From positions 1 through 46,941 of the forward strand of contig JAPLUI010000574.1 of NCBI GenBank assembly GCA_026397725.1: 46,941 bases of DNA, read 5' to 3'. Shown in pieces: positions 8,557-17,169 of the stretch (within the stretch, counting starts at the first letter, position 1; each line of letters starts with the position of its first letter). The DNA comes from Verrucomicrobiota bacterium (GTDB lineage: Bacteria; Verrucomicrobiota; Verrucomicrobiia; Verrucomicrobiales; Akkermansiaceae). Both the position numbers and the translations under genes were made by a program. The notes below the pieces were generated by a model. The model was not told the origin of the DNA. It was given only the letters and a program-made list of their open reading frames with translations, and searched no databases.

Positions 8557-8961
8557 ATGCCACGCCAATACGTCTGGGTGCATACCGACATCCCGCCCAA
8601 ATGCAAACTGTCCAAATGGGAGAAGCAAAGCCTGCAAGCTCAGGCCGACCGCTTTGTCGCCGAGTTCTATAAAGCCGCCATCGTCCCGCCCCCCGACGAC
8701 CCTCGCTTCAATTACATCGTGGACTACTCGACCAAGTGGCACGGGGCGTATCTCCAGTTCATCGCCAAGTATGCCTGCCCCGGCCCGAACGCGCTCGCGC
8801 CGTCTTTCGAGATCGCCTTCGCCCGGCTTGGTTTCTTCAGCCGCGACCGCTGGAACATCTGGGCCCGCCGACACAACGACCAATGGATCGTTCTCGGCAG
8901 TCGCCTGACCCTGCCGGAGTGCTTCGAGGAAATGCGGACCAACCCGTGGTTCCAACTCTGA
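8557..8961 (+). CDS. Conserved hypothetical protein, 134 aa
   Basis: The open frame extends far upstream, but similarity-like sequence begins at the ATG at 8557 (MPRQYVWVHTDIPPKCKLSKW). The core reads FNYIVDYSTKWHGAYLQFIA, then ACPGPNALAPSFEIAFARLGF, then RWNIWARRHNDQWIVLG and a C-terminal LPECFEEMRTNPWF. I recall similar short proteins in Planctomycetes and Verrucomicrobia without known function. The Trp/His-rich core and repeated aromatic strands suggest a small beta-rich fold. It stands alone, with no clear operon partner. Function unknown. Confidence 0.65.
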   Translation: MPRQYVWVHTDIPPKCKLSKWEKQSLQAQADRFVAEFYKAAIVPPPDDPRFNYIVDYSTKWHGAYLQFIAKYACPGPNALAPSFEIAFARLGFFSRDRWNIWARRHNDQWIVLGSRLTLPECFEEMRTNPWFQL

Positions 8962-9044
8962 GCACCGCATTCGTCTCACTTCGACGTTGGATCCAACCCA
9001 TCGAAATCATGAAACGGGGTGCCCGCAAATCGAGTCGAAGTGAC

Positions 9045-9213
9045 TTATCCCACGCAGTCCTGCTCTTTCGTCCCGACTTGGAAAGAGGCGCAGGTGAGGA
9101 GCGCCATGGCAGCGCAGGCGACGTAGGCCCAGCGGGGCTGCGCGAGGAGCGGCTGGTGGAGGCGCTCCAGCCACATTCTCCCGCAGGGATTGCAGTTCGG
9201 CTTCGGTGATCAT
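9045..9213 (-). pseudogene. Frameshifted small membrane protein remnant
   Basis: An ATG at 9213 overlaps the preceding stop as ATGA and starts MITEAELQSLRENVAG. The sense then shifts to another frame, which reads LERLHQPLLAQPRWAYVACA, then AMALLTCASFQVGT, stopping at 9045. The second part contains a plausible membrane helix. An alternative 43-aa start at 9176 (MWLERLHQ) is possible. Its coupling to the helicase remnant suggests both were once one operon. Confidence 0.35.
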
Positions 9214-9446
9214 GGTTTGATGGTGCGTTGGAGGTGATCGAGGTTCGGCCTGACGTCCTGGCCGGCTTCATGCTCGTCCTTGAGTTGCATCCGGCGGGCG
9301 GACCAGAACTCGATTTCCTGGGTGAGCCGCTTGTGGACGGCAGCCAAGGTCTTGGCCACCTGGGCGGGACGGCCACAAGCCACTGCCACTGGACAAGGGC
9401 GCCTTCCTAGCCAATGGTTGCGGGTCGCCGCGAACGCGCCCTCCAA
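9210..9446 (-). pseudogene. C-terminal remnant of a defence-type helicase
   Basis: The last 50 residues of this frame read VAKTLAAVHKRLTQEIEFWS, then ARRMQLKDEHEAGQDVRPNL, then DHLQRTIKP. I recognise this as resembling the helical region near the C-terminus of large SNF2/DEAD-type helicases that often carry DUF3883 and occur in DISARM-like and related islands. Upstream of it the frame is noise and the helicase motifs are absent, so only the tail has survived. It sits directly upstream of fpg on the other strand. The assignment is from memory of the family and needs a profile search. Confidence 0.4.
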
Positions 9447-9467
9447 TCCGTCTCCCTAACAACACTC

Positions 9468-10286
9468 ATGCCCGAACTGCCAGAAGTCGAAACCACCCGC
9501 CGGGGAATCGAACCGCATGTGACCGGGGCCACCGTGCGCGAGGTGATCGTGCGGCGGGGGGATCTGCGGCAGGCGGTTTCGGCGAGCCTCGGCGGGATCG
9601 CGGGGATGAAACTCACCGGCGTGCGGCGGCGGGCGAAGTATCTGCTGTTAGGAATCGCGGATGGTTCCACGGTGTTGATTCATCTGGGGATGTCCGGCAG
9701 CCTGCGGGTGGTCGCGCCGGGCGCGGACTGGAAAAAGCACGACCATCTCGGCATCACCTTGAACCAGCGTCGTCAGCTTCGTTTTCACGATCCGCGGCGC
9801 TTTGGCCTGGTGCTGCATCTAACGGAAGAGGAGCCGTTCTTGCATCCCCTGTTGCGGGATCTTGGCCCGGAACCCCTGGCAGCGGACTTCACCGCACGCC
9901 ACCTCAAGAGCGCCTGTGCCAGGCGCTCCATCGCGATCAAGCTCGTCATCATGGACAACCTGGTGGTGGTGGGGGTCGGCAACATCTATGCCTCCGAGGC
10001 CTTGTTCCGGGCGGGCATCCGGCCGCTCAGCGTGGCGCGGCGGCTGTCGCTGCCGCGCTTGGCCAAGCTGGTGGCCGCGATTCGCGCTGTTCTAGCCGAA
10101 GCGATCGCGTCGGGTGGGACCACCTTGCGGGATTTCCTCCAGTCCGATGGCGCGCCCGGATACTTCAAGCAACGCCTGAATGTTTACGACCGCAAAGGCG
10201 AGCCCTGCCACGTCTGCGGCACGCCGATCCGGCATGCGGTGTTAGGCCAGCGTGCCACGTATTGGTGTCCGCAGTGCCAGCGCTAG
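9468..10286 (+). CDS. mutM: Formamidopyrimidine-DNA glycosylase
   Basis: A 272-aa base-excision repair enzyme that removes oxidised purines such as 8-oxoguanine and nicks the strand by beta,delta-elimination. The ATG at 9468 is fixed by the conserved MPELPEVET start: Pro2 is the Schiff-base nucleophile after Met removal, Glu3 is catalytic and Lys57 is conserved. The helix-two-turn-helix region includes DNLVVVGVGNIYASEALFRA near 165-185. The C-terminal zinc finger uses Cys247, Cys250, Cys267 and Cys270 (CHVC...CPQC). Length and all key residues are normal. It stands alone and converges with the gene at 10298. Confidence 0.97.
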   Translation: MPELPEVETTRRGIEPHVTGATVREVIVRRGDLRQAVSASLGGIAGMKLTGVRRRAKYLLLGIADGSTVLIHLGMSGSLRVVAPGADWKKHDHLGITLNQRRQLRFHDPRRFGLVLHLTEEEPFLHPLLRDLGPEPLAADFTARHLKSACARRSIAIKLVIMDNLVVVGVGNIYASEALFRAGIRPLSVARRLSLPRLAKLVAAIRAVLAEAIASGGTTLRDFLQSDGAPGYFKQRLNVYDRKGEPCHVCGTPIRHAVLGQRATYWCPQCQR

Positions 10287-10297
10287 GTGCTGGCTTG

Positions 10298-11761
10298 TCA
10301 CCGCAGGCACCGCAATCGCTCATTGGCCTCAACGGGATCGAAAGCGCCCGGAGCAAAATCCTTGCCGAACCATTGAACAAAGTAATCGTGTGCTTCCGCC
10401 TGGGGGTCTTGCAGGGTCCGCAAGGCCTGGTAATAGCCACCAGTCCCTCCGATATCATCGGGCGGACAAGCGTTCTCGCCGCCCAGGCAATGGGGCAACC
10501 GCAGGTCTGCAGCCACCTCCTGGACCTTGGAAATTCGCACGTCGTGCCACCAATTATCCCCGAAGTCATAGATATAGGACAGCTCCTCGCCCGGGGTCAA
10601 ATCATGCAGCAACTTTGCATGCTCCATCCCATCATCCCGTGAATGGCTCCACTCTTGCTTGGCATAGTAGGATTTGCCGGCATGGGCAAAGCGATGCAGA
10701 TGGTCGCCATCCCATGGCATGACGGCTTGAATGACGCGATGCAAATCCAACAGGCTGTAACGTCCGGGAACCAGCACCTCCCGCCATACCTCCGGATCGG
10801 TGCCGCACAAGGAGACGCGCACGCGCAGCGGTTCCGCCAGCAGGACTGCGCGCCTGGCCATGATGACGGCCTCATTGCCACAGCATTTCTTGAACTTTTT
10901 TCCACTGCCACAGGGACAGGGTTCGTTCCGTCCGGTAACGGGAACGGTCACCCTGATCGGGGTGAGGGGGTAGCGGGGCATTGGCGGAGGGACGAAATGC
11001 GGCGACGTGCGCTGCCGGGGCGGGGCAAAGCAATGCCAGTCTCGCATTTCCGAGATGGCATCCTCAATCAGGCGGCAATTGGCATTCCAATTCAAATCCC
11101 CGCCATCCCGGGCGGAGTTCTCGATATTCTTCAAGGATTCATAGGATGGGTCACACAGATCCTCGGCGTAGGCGCGCCGCACCTGGGGGAGCAGCTTGAC
11201 CAGCCCCAAATCCCCGGCCACTGTGGCGATTCGATCCCACACCAGACTCGGCGTGCGTTCGAGTTGGTGTTCCAACAGTTCCCCGAAGTATTGCTCCAAA
11301 TCGTCAACAGCAATCCGGCCGCTTGACAGCAGCGTCAGATAGGCGTCGATCGCCGCCATGCTGCGGACATCCTCGTCCGCCTTGGGGTTCTCGAGCAAGT
11401 CCCGGAGGAGTGGTTCGTTCCCATCATAGACGGACGCCAGCAGGTTGCCCATGTTGTCGGTGAGGAAATCAGACCAAATCTCGTTGAATTGAGCCGTAGG
11501 ATGTTGGAGCAGTGCGAGGAGCAACGGGAAGGCCCGGGGTTCGCGGAATTGGGCCAGCAAATACGTGGCATACGTGGGCAGCAACACATTGTCGCCTTCG
11601 ATGAACTCATCAGGAGTGTCGAAGCAGGCCTCCAGCACGCCCAGCAAAGGGACAATCATCTCGTCCTTGCGCCGGACGATTTCTTTCATCGTCGCATGCG
11701 GGAAAGGGCAGTCGTCGTGGTATGCCAAGGCGGCGAGGAGGTCATCAGGAGTGGCGGACAT
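10298..11761 (-). CDS. DUF1186 / SEC-C / pRiA4b ORF-3-like fusion protein
   Basis: A 487-aa protein; I start it at the ATG at 11761 (MSATPDDLLAALAYHDD), since the in-frame ATG at 11827 adds signal-less filler. Residues 1-240 form a helical repeat region resembling DUF1186. Residues 279-295 are a SEC-C zinc-binding motif (NEPCPCGSGKKFKKCCG, Cys282, 284, 293, 294). Residues of about 310-470 match the plasmid pRiA4b ORF-3 family, with VWREVLVPGRYSLLDLHRVI and YIYDFGDNWWHDV. Both latter domains are commonly fused in proteins of unknown function linked to plasmids and stress. No partner gene is adjacent. Confidence 0.8.
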   Translation of the reverse strand: MSATPDDLLAALAYHDDCPFPHATMKEIVRRKDEMIVPLLGVLEACFDTPDEFIEGDNVLLPTYATYLLAQFREPRAFPLLLALLQHPTAQFNEIWSDFLTDNMGNLLASVYDGNEPLLRDLLENPKADEDVRSMAAIDAYLTLLSSGRIAVDDLEQYFGELLEHQLERTPSLVWDRIATVAGDLGLVKLLPQVRRAYAEDLCDPSYESLKNIENSARDGGDLNWNANCRLIEDAISEMRDWHCFAPPRQRTSPHFVPPPMPRYPLTPIRVTVPVTGRNEPCPCGSGKKFKKCCGNEAVIMARRAVLLAEPLRVRVSLCGTDPEVWREVLVPGRYSLLDLHRVIQAVMPWDGDHLHRFAHAGKSYYAKQEWSHSRDDGMEHAKLLHDLTPGEELSYIYDFGDNWWHDVRISKVQEVAADLRLPHCLGGENACPPDDIGGTGGYYQALRTLQDPQAEAHDYFVQWFGKDFAPGAFDPVEANERLRCLR

Positions 11762-12098
11762 CGGCGGAATTCGAGCAGGTCTTGCCGCGAATGCCAAGCC
11801 AAACCGCAGGTGAGAACCCGGCACCATGCCGAATTTTTTTCACGGTAAACCGCGCGGTCCTATCCTGCTGACTGGAGAGCAATAAGGCTCTGAGCCCCCC
11901 CATTCTGGAACTTTTCTTCCATCATTTTGCCTTTTCATCATTTTGCCGTGATTCTTCAATCTTCACAGTGCTAACATAAAGATCCTGCGCCCGCCGCCGG
12001 TCCGGCAAAAAACCTCACCCTCACCCGCAAAAAACAACGGGGCCGGGAGCGCCACTGAACCTCTTTACAGGAGGAAACCGCGGAGACCGATGCCGCCG
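11762..12098. other. Intergenic region between the DUF1186-fusion gene and hsdM
   Basis: No gene seen. It contains a direct repeat catcattttgcc at about 11921 and 11936, AT-rich tracts, and the probable promoter of the leftward gene at 10298-11761. Any terminator for the hsd operon would lie here, but I cannot identify a clear one. Confidence 0.5.
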
Positions 12099-13733
12099 CT
12101 ACTTTCTCACGGATTTGAAATCTGCCGATGGCAGCGGGGGTAAGCCTAGCTCTTTCAGGAATTCGTTGTGTTTCCTCGTGGTCGTCAAGATCGTGTTCTC
12201 GATCTCCACCAACTCGCCATGAGTCGCCGCCAGGTCGATCGCCTCCTCGCCCACGGCGGTGCTGATGTAGCGGGAGATGTTCAGGTTGAAGTCGTTCTTC
12301 GCGATCTCCTCCATCTCCACCCGGCGGGAGTAGCGGGGCTCTTCTTTGCGGAACTGGTAGGTGGCGATGATCTTGGCGATGTGCGCTTCCGTCAGTTGGT
12401 TCTGGCGTTTGCCTTTCACGAAGTGCTCGGCTGCGTTGATGAAGAGCACGTCGTCGGGCTTCTTGCATTTCTTGAGCACGAGGATGCAGACGGGGATGCC
12501 GGTGGAGTAGAAGAGGTTCGCGGGCAGGCCGATGACGGTGTCGATGTGGCCGTCCTTGAGCAGTTTGGTGCGGATGCGTTCCTCGGCACCGCCACGGAAG
12601 AGCACGCCATGCGGCAGGATGATGGCCATCACGCCTTCGTCCTTGAGGAAGTGGAAGCCGTGGAGGAGGAAGGCGAAGTCGGCGGCGGACTTGGGGGCGA
12701 GGCCGTGGTTCTTGAAGCGCACGTCATCGCCCATGGCGTCGGTGGGTTCCCAGCGGTAGCTGAACGGCGGATTGGCGACGATGGCGTCGAAGCTGGGCTT
12801 CTTGGCTGGGTTCAGCTCCCGCAGCATGTCCCACTCGTTGGTCAGGGTGTCGCCATGGAAGATTTCGAACTCCGTGTCTTTCACCCCGTGCAGCAGCATG
12901 TTCATGCGGGCCAGGTTGTAGGTGGTGATGTTCTTTTCCTGGCCGTGGATCTTGCCGATGCCACGCGGCCCCATGCGTTTGCGCACGTTCAGCAGCAGGG
13001 AGCCGGAGCCGCAGGCGAAGTCGAGCACGCTTTCCAGGCGCTTCTTCGGGCCGGTTTTCGGTTCCTGGCTGTCGAGCGTGACGATGGTGGAAAGGATGTC
13101 GGAAATCTGCTGCGGGGTGTAGAACTCGCCCGCCTTTTTGCCGGACCCGGCGGCGAACTGGCCGATCAGGTATTCGTAGGCATCGCCCAGCGCATCGATG
13201 TTTGTGGAAAACTCGTTTAGTCCCTCGGCGATCTTTTGGATGATGGTGCAGAGCTTGGCGTTGCGGTCGGAGTAGGTGCGGCCGAGCTTGTCGGAGCCGA
13301 GATTGATCTCGGAGAACAGGCCGTTGAAGGTACTTTCGAAGGATTCGGTCTCGATGTATTTGAAGCCGTCTTGCAGCGTGCGGAGCAGTTCGCCGTCTTG
13401 CATGCGCGCCATCTCGGCGATGCTGTTCCAGAGGTGGTGCGGTTTGATCACATAATGCACCTTGCGGCGCATCTGCTTTTCAAACGCGGGAACATCATCG
13501 AGGTTCCCCTCATACCAGAAGGCCAAAGGGGCGCGGCGGTCGTTGGCATCTGCTTGCGGGTAATCCTTGCCCAGTTCCTTCTTCGCGGCCGTCTCGTAGT
13601 TGTCCGAGAGGTAGCGCAGGAACAGGAACGACAGCATGTAGTCGCGGAAGTCATCCGCGTTCATCGCCCCACGCAGTTGGTCGGCGATGCCCCAGAGGGT
13701 GGAGCCCAGTTTCTTTTGGTTGGTGTCGGTCAT
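12099..13733 (-). CDS. hsdM: Type I restriction enzyme, methyltransferase subunit
   Basis: A 544-aa N6-adenine methyltransferase subunit; with HsdS it methylates the host recognition site, and it also joins HsdR in the restriction complex. An N-terminal helical HsdM domain covers residues of about 8-150 (LGSTLWGIADQLRG). GEFYTP at 202-207, the SAM-binding motif DFACGSGSLLL at 238-248 and the catalytic NPPF at 321-324 are all intact. The C-terminal part (KNDFNLNISRYI) is typical. It is the last gene of the leftward hsd locus, separated from hsdS by a RAYT transposase and palindromes, so its expression may depend on read-through or a local promoter in 13734-13914. Length is normal for the family. 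Confidence 0.96.
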   Translation of the reverse strand: MTDTNQKKLGSTLWGIADQLRGAMNADDFRDYMLSFLFLRYLSDNYETAAKKELGKDYPQADANDRRAPLAFWYEGNLDDVPAFEKQMRRKVHYVIKPHHLWNSIAEMARMQDGELLRTLQDGFKYIETESFESTFNGLFSEINLGSDKLGRTYSDRNAKLCTIIQKIAEGLNEFSTNIDALGDAYEYLIGQFAAGSGKKAGEFYTPQQISDILSTIVTLDSQEPKTGPKKRLESVLDFACGSGSLLLNVRKRMGPRGIGKIHGQEKNITTYNLARMNMLLHGVKDTEFEIFHGDTLTNEWDMLRELNPAKKPSFDAIVANPPFSYRWEPTDAMGDDVRFKNHGLAPKSAADFAFLLHGFHFLKDEGVMAIILPHGVLFRGGAEERIRTKLLKDGHIDTVIGLPANLFYSTGIPVCILVLKKCKKPDDVLFINAAEHFVKGKRQNQLTEAHIAKIIATYQFRKEEPRYSRRVEMEEIAKNDFNLNISRYISTAVGEEAIDLAATHGELVEIENTILTTTRKHNEFLKELGLPPLPSADFKSVRK

Positions 13734-13914
13734 GGGGAATCGGGGGTTGCGAACAAAACCCTAATTGAAGTTGCGGTTTTTTGAAAGCCGGGGTAGGCTC
13801 CCCGTGTCGGAAGGTGAAATTCGGCTCCATGCCGTGTGATTGTCGGTTCGCCGCTCAATCCTCTACCTTCCGATTTTTTATGCCCTGGGCGTTCGTCTGT
13901 CTTCATGGTTTGAG

Positions 13915-14367
13915 TTAGTCCCAGACATAACGTTCGTCGTATTCGATGCCGTATTTCTGGAGGAAGGCGCGGTATTCGTCCTGAAACGTCCGCGTGCGGT
14001 GATGCTCTTCCTGGGTGTCGATGTAGTGGAGCAGCGTCTCCTTCTGGCTCATGCCCACGGAGAAGGCTCCGTATCCGAGTTGCCAGTAGAAGTCTTTGAA
14101 GGCCGGGTCTTGGGCCTTCAGCCATTTGCTGGAGGCGGTTTTGACCTCTTTCACCAGGTCCGCCACGGACAAGGTGCGGGAAAGTCGCACCGCTAGATGC
14201 ACATGATCGGCCACACCGCCGACGCGATAGGCTTCACAATCCATTTGGCGCACGGCACCAGCGAGAAAGGCATGCGCCTTTTCCAGGATGCCGGGTTCCA
14301 GCCATGGATGGCGGTCCTTGGTGCTCCAGATCAGATGGATAAGGATGTTGGATAGAGATTGCGGCAT
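13915..14367 (-). CDS. REP-associated tyrosine transposase (RAYT, IS200/IS605-like)
   Basis: A 150-aa Y1 HUH transposase. HVH at residues 55-57 is the metal-binding HUH motif and Tyr115 (LLHYIDTQEEHH) the predicted catalytic tyrosine. WQLGYGAFSVG at 95-105 and the KWL segment are typical of TnpA/RAYT proteins. Such enzymes cut and join single-stranded DNA at palindromic REP sequences. It lies between hsdS and hsdM, directly next to palindrome cluster A (14391-14610); related palindromes occur at three further places in the same locus. All key residues are present, so it could be active. No tnpB or accessory gene is present. Confidence 0.9.
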   Translation of the reverse strand: MPQSLSNILIHLIWSTKDRHPWLEPGILEKAHAFLAGAVRQMDCEAYRVGGVADHVHLAVRLSRTLSVADLVKEVKTASSKWLKAQDPAFKDFYWQLGYGAFSVGMSQKETLLHYIDTQEEHHRTRTFQDEYRAFLQKYGIEYDERYVWD

Positions 14368-14390
14368 GAGGATTCAATCAGCGCGGGTTG

Positions 14391-14610
14391 ATGCTCCAAC
14401 GGAGCAATGCATACCAGCCCAGGGAGCAACCCTGGGAACGGAGATGCCGAAACCCAAGCGTTCTGAAGGAACGCCGCATAGGGGTTGTTCGGACACACGT
14501 CCGCCATCCGCCGATATGCGGCGTTCCTTCAGAACGCGGGGATCGGGGGCATTGCATACCCAGAGCGATGCTCTGGGCTGGTATGCCTTGCCCCGTTGGG
14601 GCAAACGGAT
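14391..14610. repeat. REP-like palindrome cluster A, inverted pair
   Basis: Two arms in opposite orientation. The left arm carries gctcc-aac-ggagc, then gcataccagcccaggg with ccctggg, then gcgttc-tga-aggaacgc. The right arm carries gcgttccttcagaacgc, then cagagcgatgctctg joined to ggctggtatgc, then gccccgttggggc. The shared element is ctggtatgc between two hairpins. It begins about 10 bp after the hsdS stop and ends just before the RAYT start, as expected for a RAYT with its own substrate. Confidence 0.8.
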
Positions 14611-14618
14611 GTCGGCGC

Positions 14619-15887
14619 TCATGCCTCCACCTCCTCCGGGGATGGGAAAAGCTGCTGCATCAGGGCTTTCTTGTGGGTCTTGAGGACTTCGAGCTTTTGG
14701 GTTTGCGCGGTGATGAGGTCGTCGAGGGCGGTGAGGCAGGCGGCGATGCGTTGTTGTTCGGGCGGCTTCGGAACGAAGAACTCGTATTTCAACAGTTGGC
14801 CTCCGTTGATCGAATTAATTGTAGCACCGAGATCTCCCGCGACTTGCTTCTGGTATTTGTCGGATTGGAAAAGCTGAAAAACGAAGCTGGGCGTTTTGGC
14901 GCGGAAAACTGTCATGAACGCGCCGTGCGTGCATAACGGCATTCCTTCTGGGATGAGAGCACACTTTCCAATCAACGCTTTTGAGCCGTTTCGGACGCAA
15001 ATCAGTATGTCGTTGGGCTGAGAAAGATTCGCCCCTTTGATGGATGGGTCCACATAGACGCAATCATCTAGCGCAATTTCGCCCTGTTGAACGTTCGATG
15101 ACCGCAATACCAAAAGACCAGATTCACGCACATCATCTGGGCTATAAGTCAGTCCGGAAACAAGTTCACCCAAGCGACCCAAGCGAGTCATATCCCACTC
15201 CCCGGCGTTATGGAATTCGGGGAAGCGGAGGCGGGGTTGGGTTTCGCCTTCGCGGGGGAAAAGCTGCTGCATCAGCCCTTTCTTATGGGTCTTGAGCGCG
15301 TCCAGTTTCCGCGCTTGCGCGGCGATCAGATCGTCCACCGAACTCAGACACTCGGCGATTTTTTGTTGTTCGGGGGTGGATGGGTAGAGCGTGGGATACT
15401 CCTTCATCGAGCCGATATCGCCTCGTGGCATCTTCACACCCTTTGCCCCTGTCATCACATAGTCGATGAAGGCATCATTCTTGAGCAGGCAGGAGAAGTA
15501 TTTCGGGAGTAATCGGTGCTTCGCTCTGATGACAATGACATCGTTCGATGCGCCGCCTTCTTTGTCTGCGACCCAAACCTTCTTCAAATAGGGCCGAATG
15601 TTGGAGACCAAGGTGTCATTCGGTCTGTATTGAGTGACCGATCCTGCGGTTGGAAGCTTTGAAGCGCGTGTGACTCCTCCATAGTCTGGGAGGATATTTT
15701 CAGTGCTGACGTAGCTTGCTAACGCAACTCGTTCGACAGGGACTTTTTCGTTCACGAAATCCGCCACCTTGCCGAGTTCGTCTGAATTCCACCCGTCCGA
15801 CTCTCGGAACTCCGGAAACCGCAGCTTGGGCACCAACGCGGGTTTGCCGTCTTCCTTCGCGGCGGTGGTTTTCGTCCTGGCCTTCAT
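14619..15887 (-). CDS. hsdS: Type I restriction enzyme, specificity subunit
   Basis: A 422-aa DNA-recognition subunit with two target recognition domains, each reading one half of a bipartite site. TRD1 spans residues of about 20-185 and TRD2 about 225-390. Each is followed by a conserved helix repeat (LKTHKKGLMQQLFP at 198-211, LKTHKKALMQQLFP near 402-415), and each is preceded by a similar LRFPEF motif. I chose the ATG at 15887 (MKARTKTTAAKEDGKP). Two similar starts lie upstream at 16108 and 16338, each cut off by a REP-like palindrome, so the start of this gene seems to have moved. The stop overlaps a vestigial ATG (14619-14622). Confidence 0.92.
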   Translation of the reverse strand: MKARTKTTAAKEDGKPALVPKLRFPEFRESDGWNSDELGKVADFVNEKVPVERVALASYVSTENILPDYGGVTRASKLPTAGSVTQYRPNDTLVSNIRPYLKKVWVADKEGGASNDVIVIRAKHRLLPKYFSCLLKNDAFIDYVMTGAKGVKMPRGDIGSMKEYPTLYPSTPEQQKIAECLSSVDDLIAAQARKLDALKTHKKGLMQQLFPREGETQPRLRFPEFHNAGEWDMTRLGRLGELVSGLTYSPDDVRESGLLVLRSSNVQQGEIALDDCVYVDPSIKGANLSQPNDILICVRNGSKALIGKCALIPEGMPLCTHGAFMTVFRAKTPSFVFQLFQSDKYQKQVAGDLGATINSINGGQLLKYEFFVPKPPEQQRIAACLTALDDLITAQTQKLEVLKTHKKALMQQLFPSPEEVEA

Positions 15888-15909
15888 GGGTGATGGACGG
15901 TGCTTCCCC

Positions 15910-16062
15910 GCCTGATGCGGCGTCCCTTCAGGACGCGGGAATGGGTGGGCGCGGGTTTCCCAGGGCGTTGCCCTGGGCTGGTATGCGGCCGCCCCGTTGG
16001 GGCTGGAAGAAGTGCTCCAACGGAGCACTGCATACCAGCCCGGGGTGAAACCCTGGGAAAGG
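15910..16062. repeat. REP-like palindrome cluster B
   Basis: Contains gcgtcccttcaggacgc, then cccagggcgttgccctggg plus ctggtatgc, then gccccgttggggc, and an inverted partner (gtgctccaacggagcac, gcataccagcccgggg). It lies immediately upstream of the hsdS start. It is flanked by two copies of a run of about 30 bp from the hsdS 5' end (15847-15876 and 16067-16096, one mismatch seen). Confidence 0.8.
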
Positions 16063-16110
16063 GTTTGCCGTCTTCCTTCGTGGCGGTGGTTTTCGTCTTA
16101 TGGATCATCT

Positions 16111-16316
16111 GCGCGGGGAATGGGGCGCCCCTTCAGGGCTTGGAAATGTGGGGGTGACGGTGATCCCAGGGCGTTGCCCTGGGCTGGTATGCTTCGCCCC
16201 GTTGGGGCTGAAAACAGGGCCAAAGGCCCGACTCCATACCAGCCTGGGGCAACGCCCCAGGTCATGCGCGCAAAACAGATCCGAGGGCTGAAGGCCCGAC
16301 CCATGCGGGGCGGTGA
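16111..16316. repeat. REP-like palindrome cluster C
   Basis: Contains gcgccccttcagggc, then cccagggcgttgccctggg with ctggtatgcttc, then gccccgttggggc. An inverted half follows (gggccaaaggccc, cataccagcc, ctggggcaacgccccag). It is flanked by similar text, tttcgtcttatggatcatc at about 16091 and tttcgttttttggatcatc at about 16318, both from a vestigial hsdS start. Confidence 0.8.
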
Positions 16317-16334
16317 TTTTCGTTTTTTGGATCA

Positions 16335-17165
16335 TCATTTCAGCCGTCTGAGGTTGGTATCCGCCAGCAGGGTGCGCATCTGGGTGATGGCGATTTCGTT
16401 AAGTTTGAGGAGGCGTTCGGGAGCCGGGAGTCCTTGGCGGATGAGCACGGAGTTGAGGCTTTCGAGGTTGGTGAGGACGACGAGTTGCTCCAAGGGGGCG
16501 TGGTCGCGGAGATTGCCTTCGGCGTCGGGATGGGCGTCGCGCCATTGTTTCGCGGTCTGGCCGAAGAGGGCGACGTTGAGCAGATCGGCCTCGCAGGCGT
16601 AGGTGAGGCTGGCCTGGGCCTTGGTGACGGTGGGTGGAATGAGCGTTTCTTTGATGGCGTCGGTGTGGATGCGGTAGTTGATCTTGGCGAGGGTGCGCTG
16701 GAGGTTCCACTCCAGCTTGAGGCGCTCGTTTTCCTCGTCCTTGAGGCGCTGGAACTCGACAATCAGGTAAAGTTTGAACTCGGATGAAATCCATGAGGCG
16801 AATTCGAAGGCGATGTCTCGATGCGCGAAGGTTCCGCCGTAACGGCCTGATTTTGAGGTGATGCCTATCGCTTGGGTGCTCTCGATCCACCGCTGGGGAG
16901 ATAGGACGAAGTAGTTGCTCCCGGCCTCATTTCTAAACCTCTCGAATTCGAGAGGTTTAAAATCCGGGTTGCAAAGTTTCTCCCAAAGTCCAAGGAACTC
17001 GATGGTGCCGCGGCTGCGCATCCAGTTGTTGATGACCGCGAATGGTTCCTGGGAATTGCGATACCGGGCAATGTCGGTGAGCGAAATGAAATCCGATGCC
17101 CCATGCGTGACAACGGCGATGGCCGTTCCCTGAACTTCGATGCTGGCGCGTTTGGCTTTACTCAT
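16335..17165 (-). CDS. KilA-N domain protein in hsd operon
   Basis: A 276-aa protein with an N-terminal KilA-N DNA-binding domain, residues of about 12-120. The marks are DFISLTDIARYRN, INNWMRSRGTIEFLGLWEKL and a segment ending GTFAHRDIAFEFASWIS. The C-terminal half is helical (FQRLKDEENERLKLEWNLQR). Such proteins are often encoded between hsdS and hsdM/hsdR genes, where their role is unknown; control of the restriction genes or an anti-phage role is possible. Its stop codon overlaps the ATG of a vestigial hsdS start (aaATGATG near 16338), so the two genes were probably translationally coupled before the palindromes entered. Confidence 0.88.
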   Translation of the reverse strand: MSKAKRASIEVQGTAIAVVTHGASDFISLTDIARYRNSQEPFAVINNWMRSRGTIEFLGLWEKLCNPDFKPLEFERFRNEAGSNYFVLSPQRWIESTQAIGITSKSGRYGGTFAHRDIAFEFASWISSEFKLYLIVEFQRLKDEENERLKLEWNLQRTLAKINYRIHTDAIKETLIPPTVTKAQASLTYACEADLLNVALFGQTAKQWRDAHPDAEGNLRDHAPLEQLVVLTNLESLNSVLIRQGLPAPERLLKLNEIAITQMRTLLADTNLRRLK

Positions 17166-17169
17166 GGGT

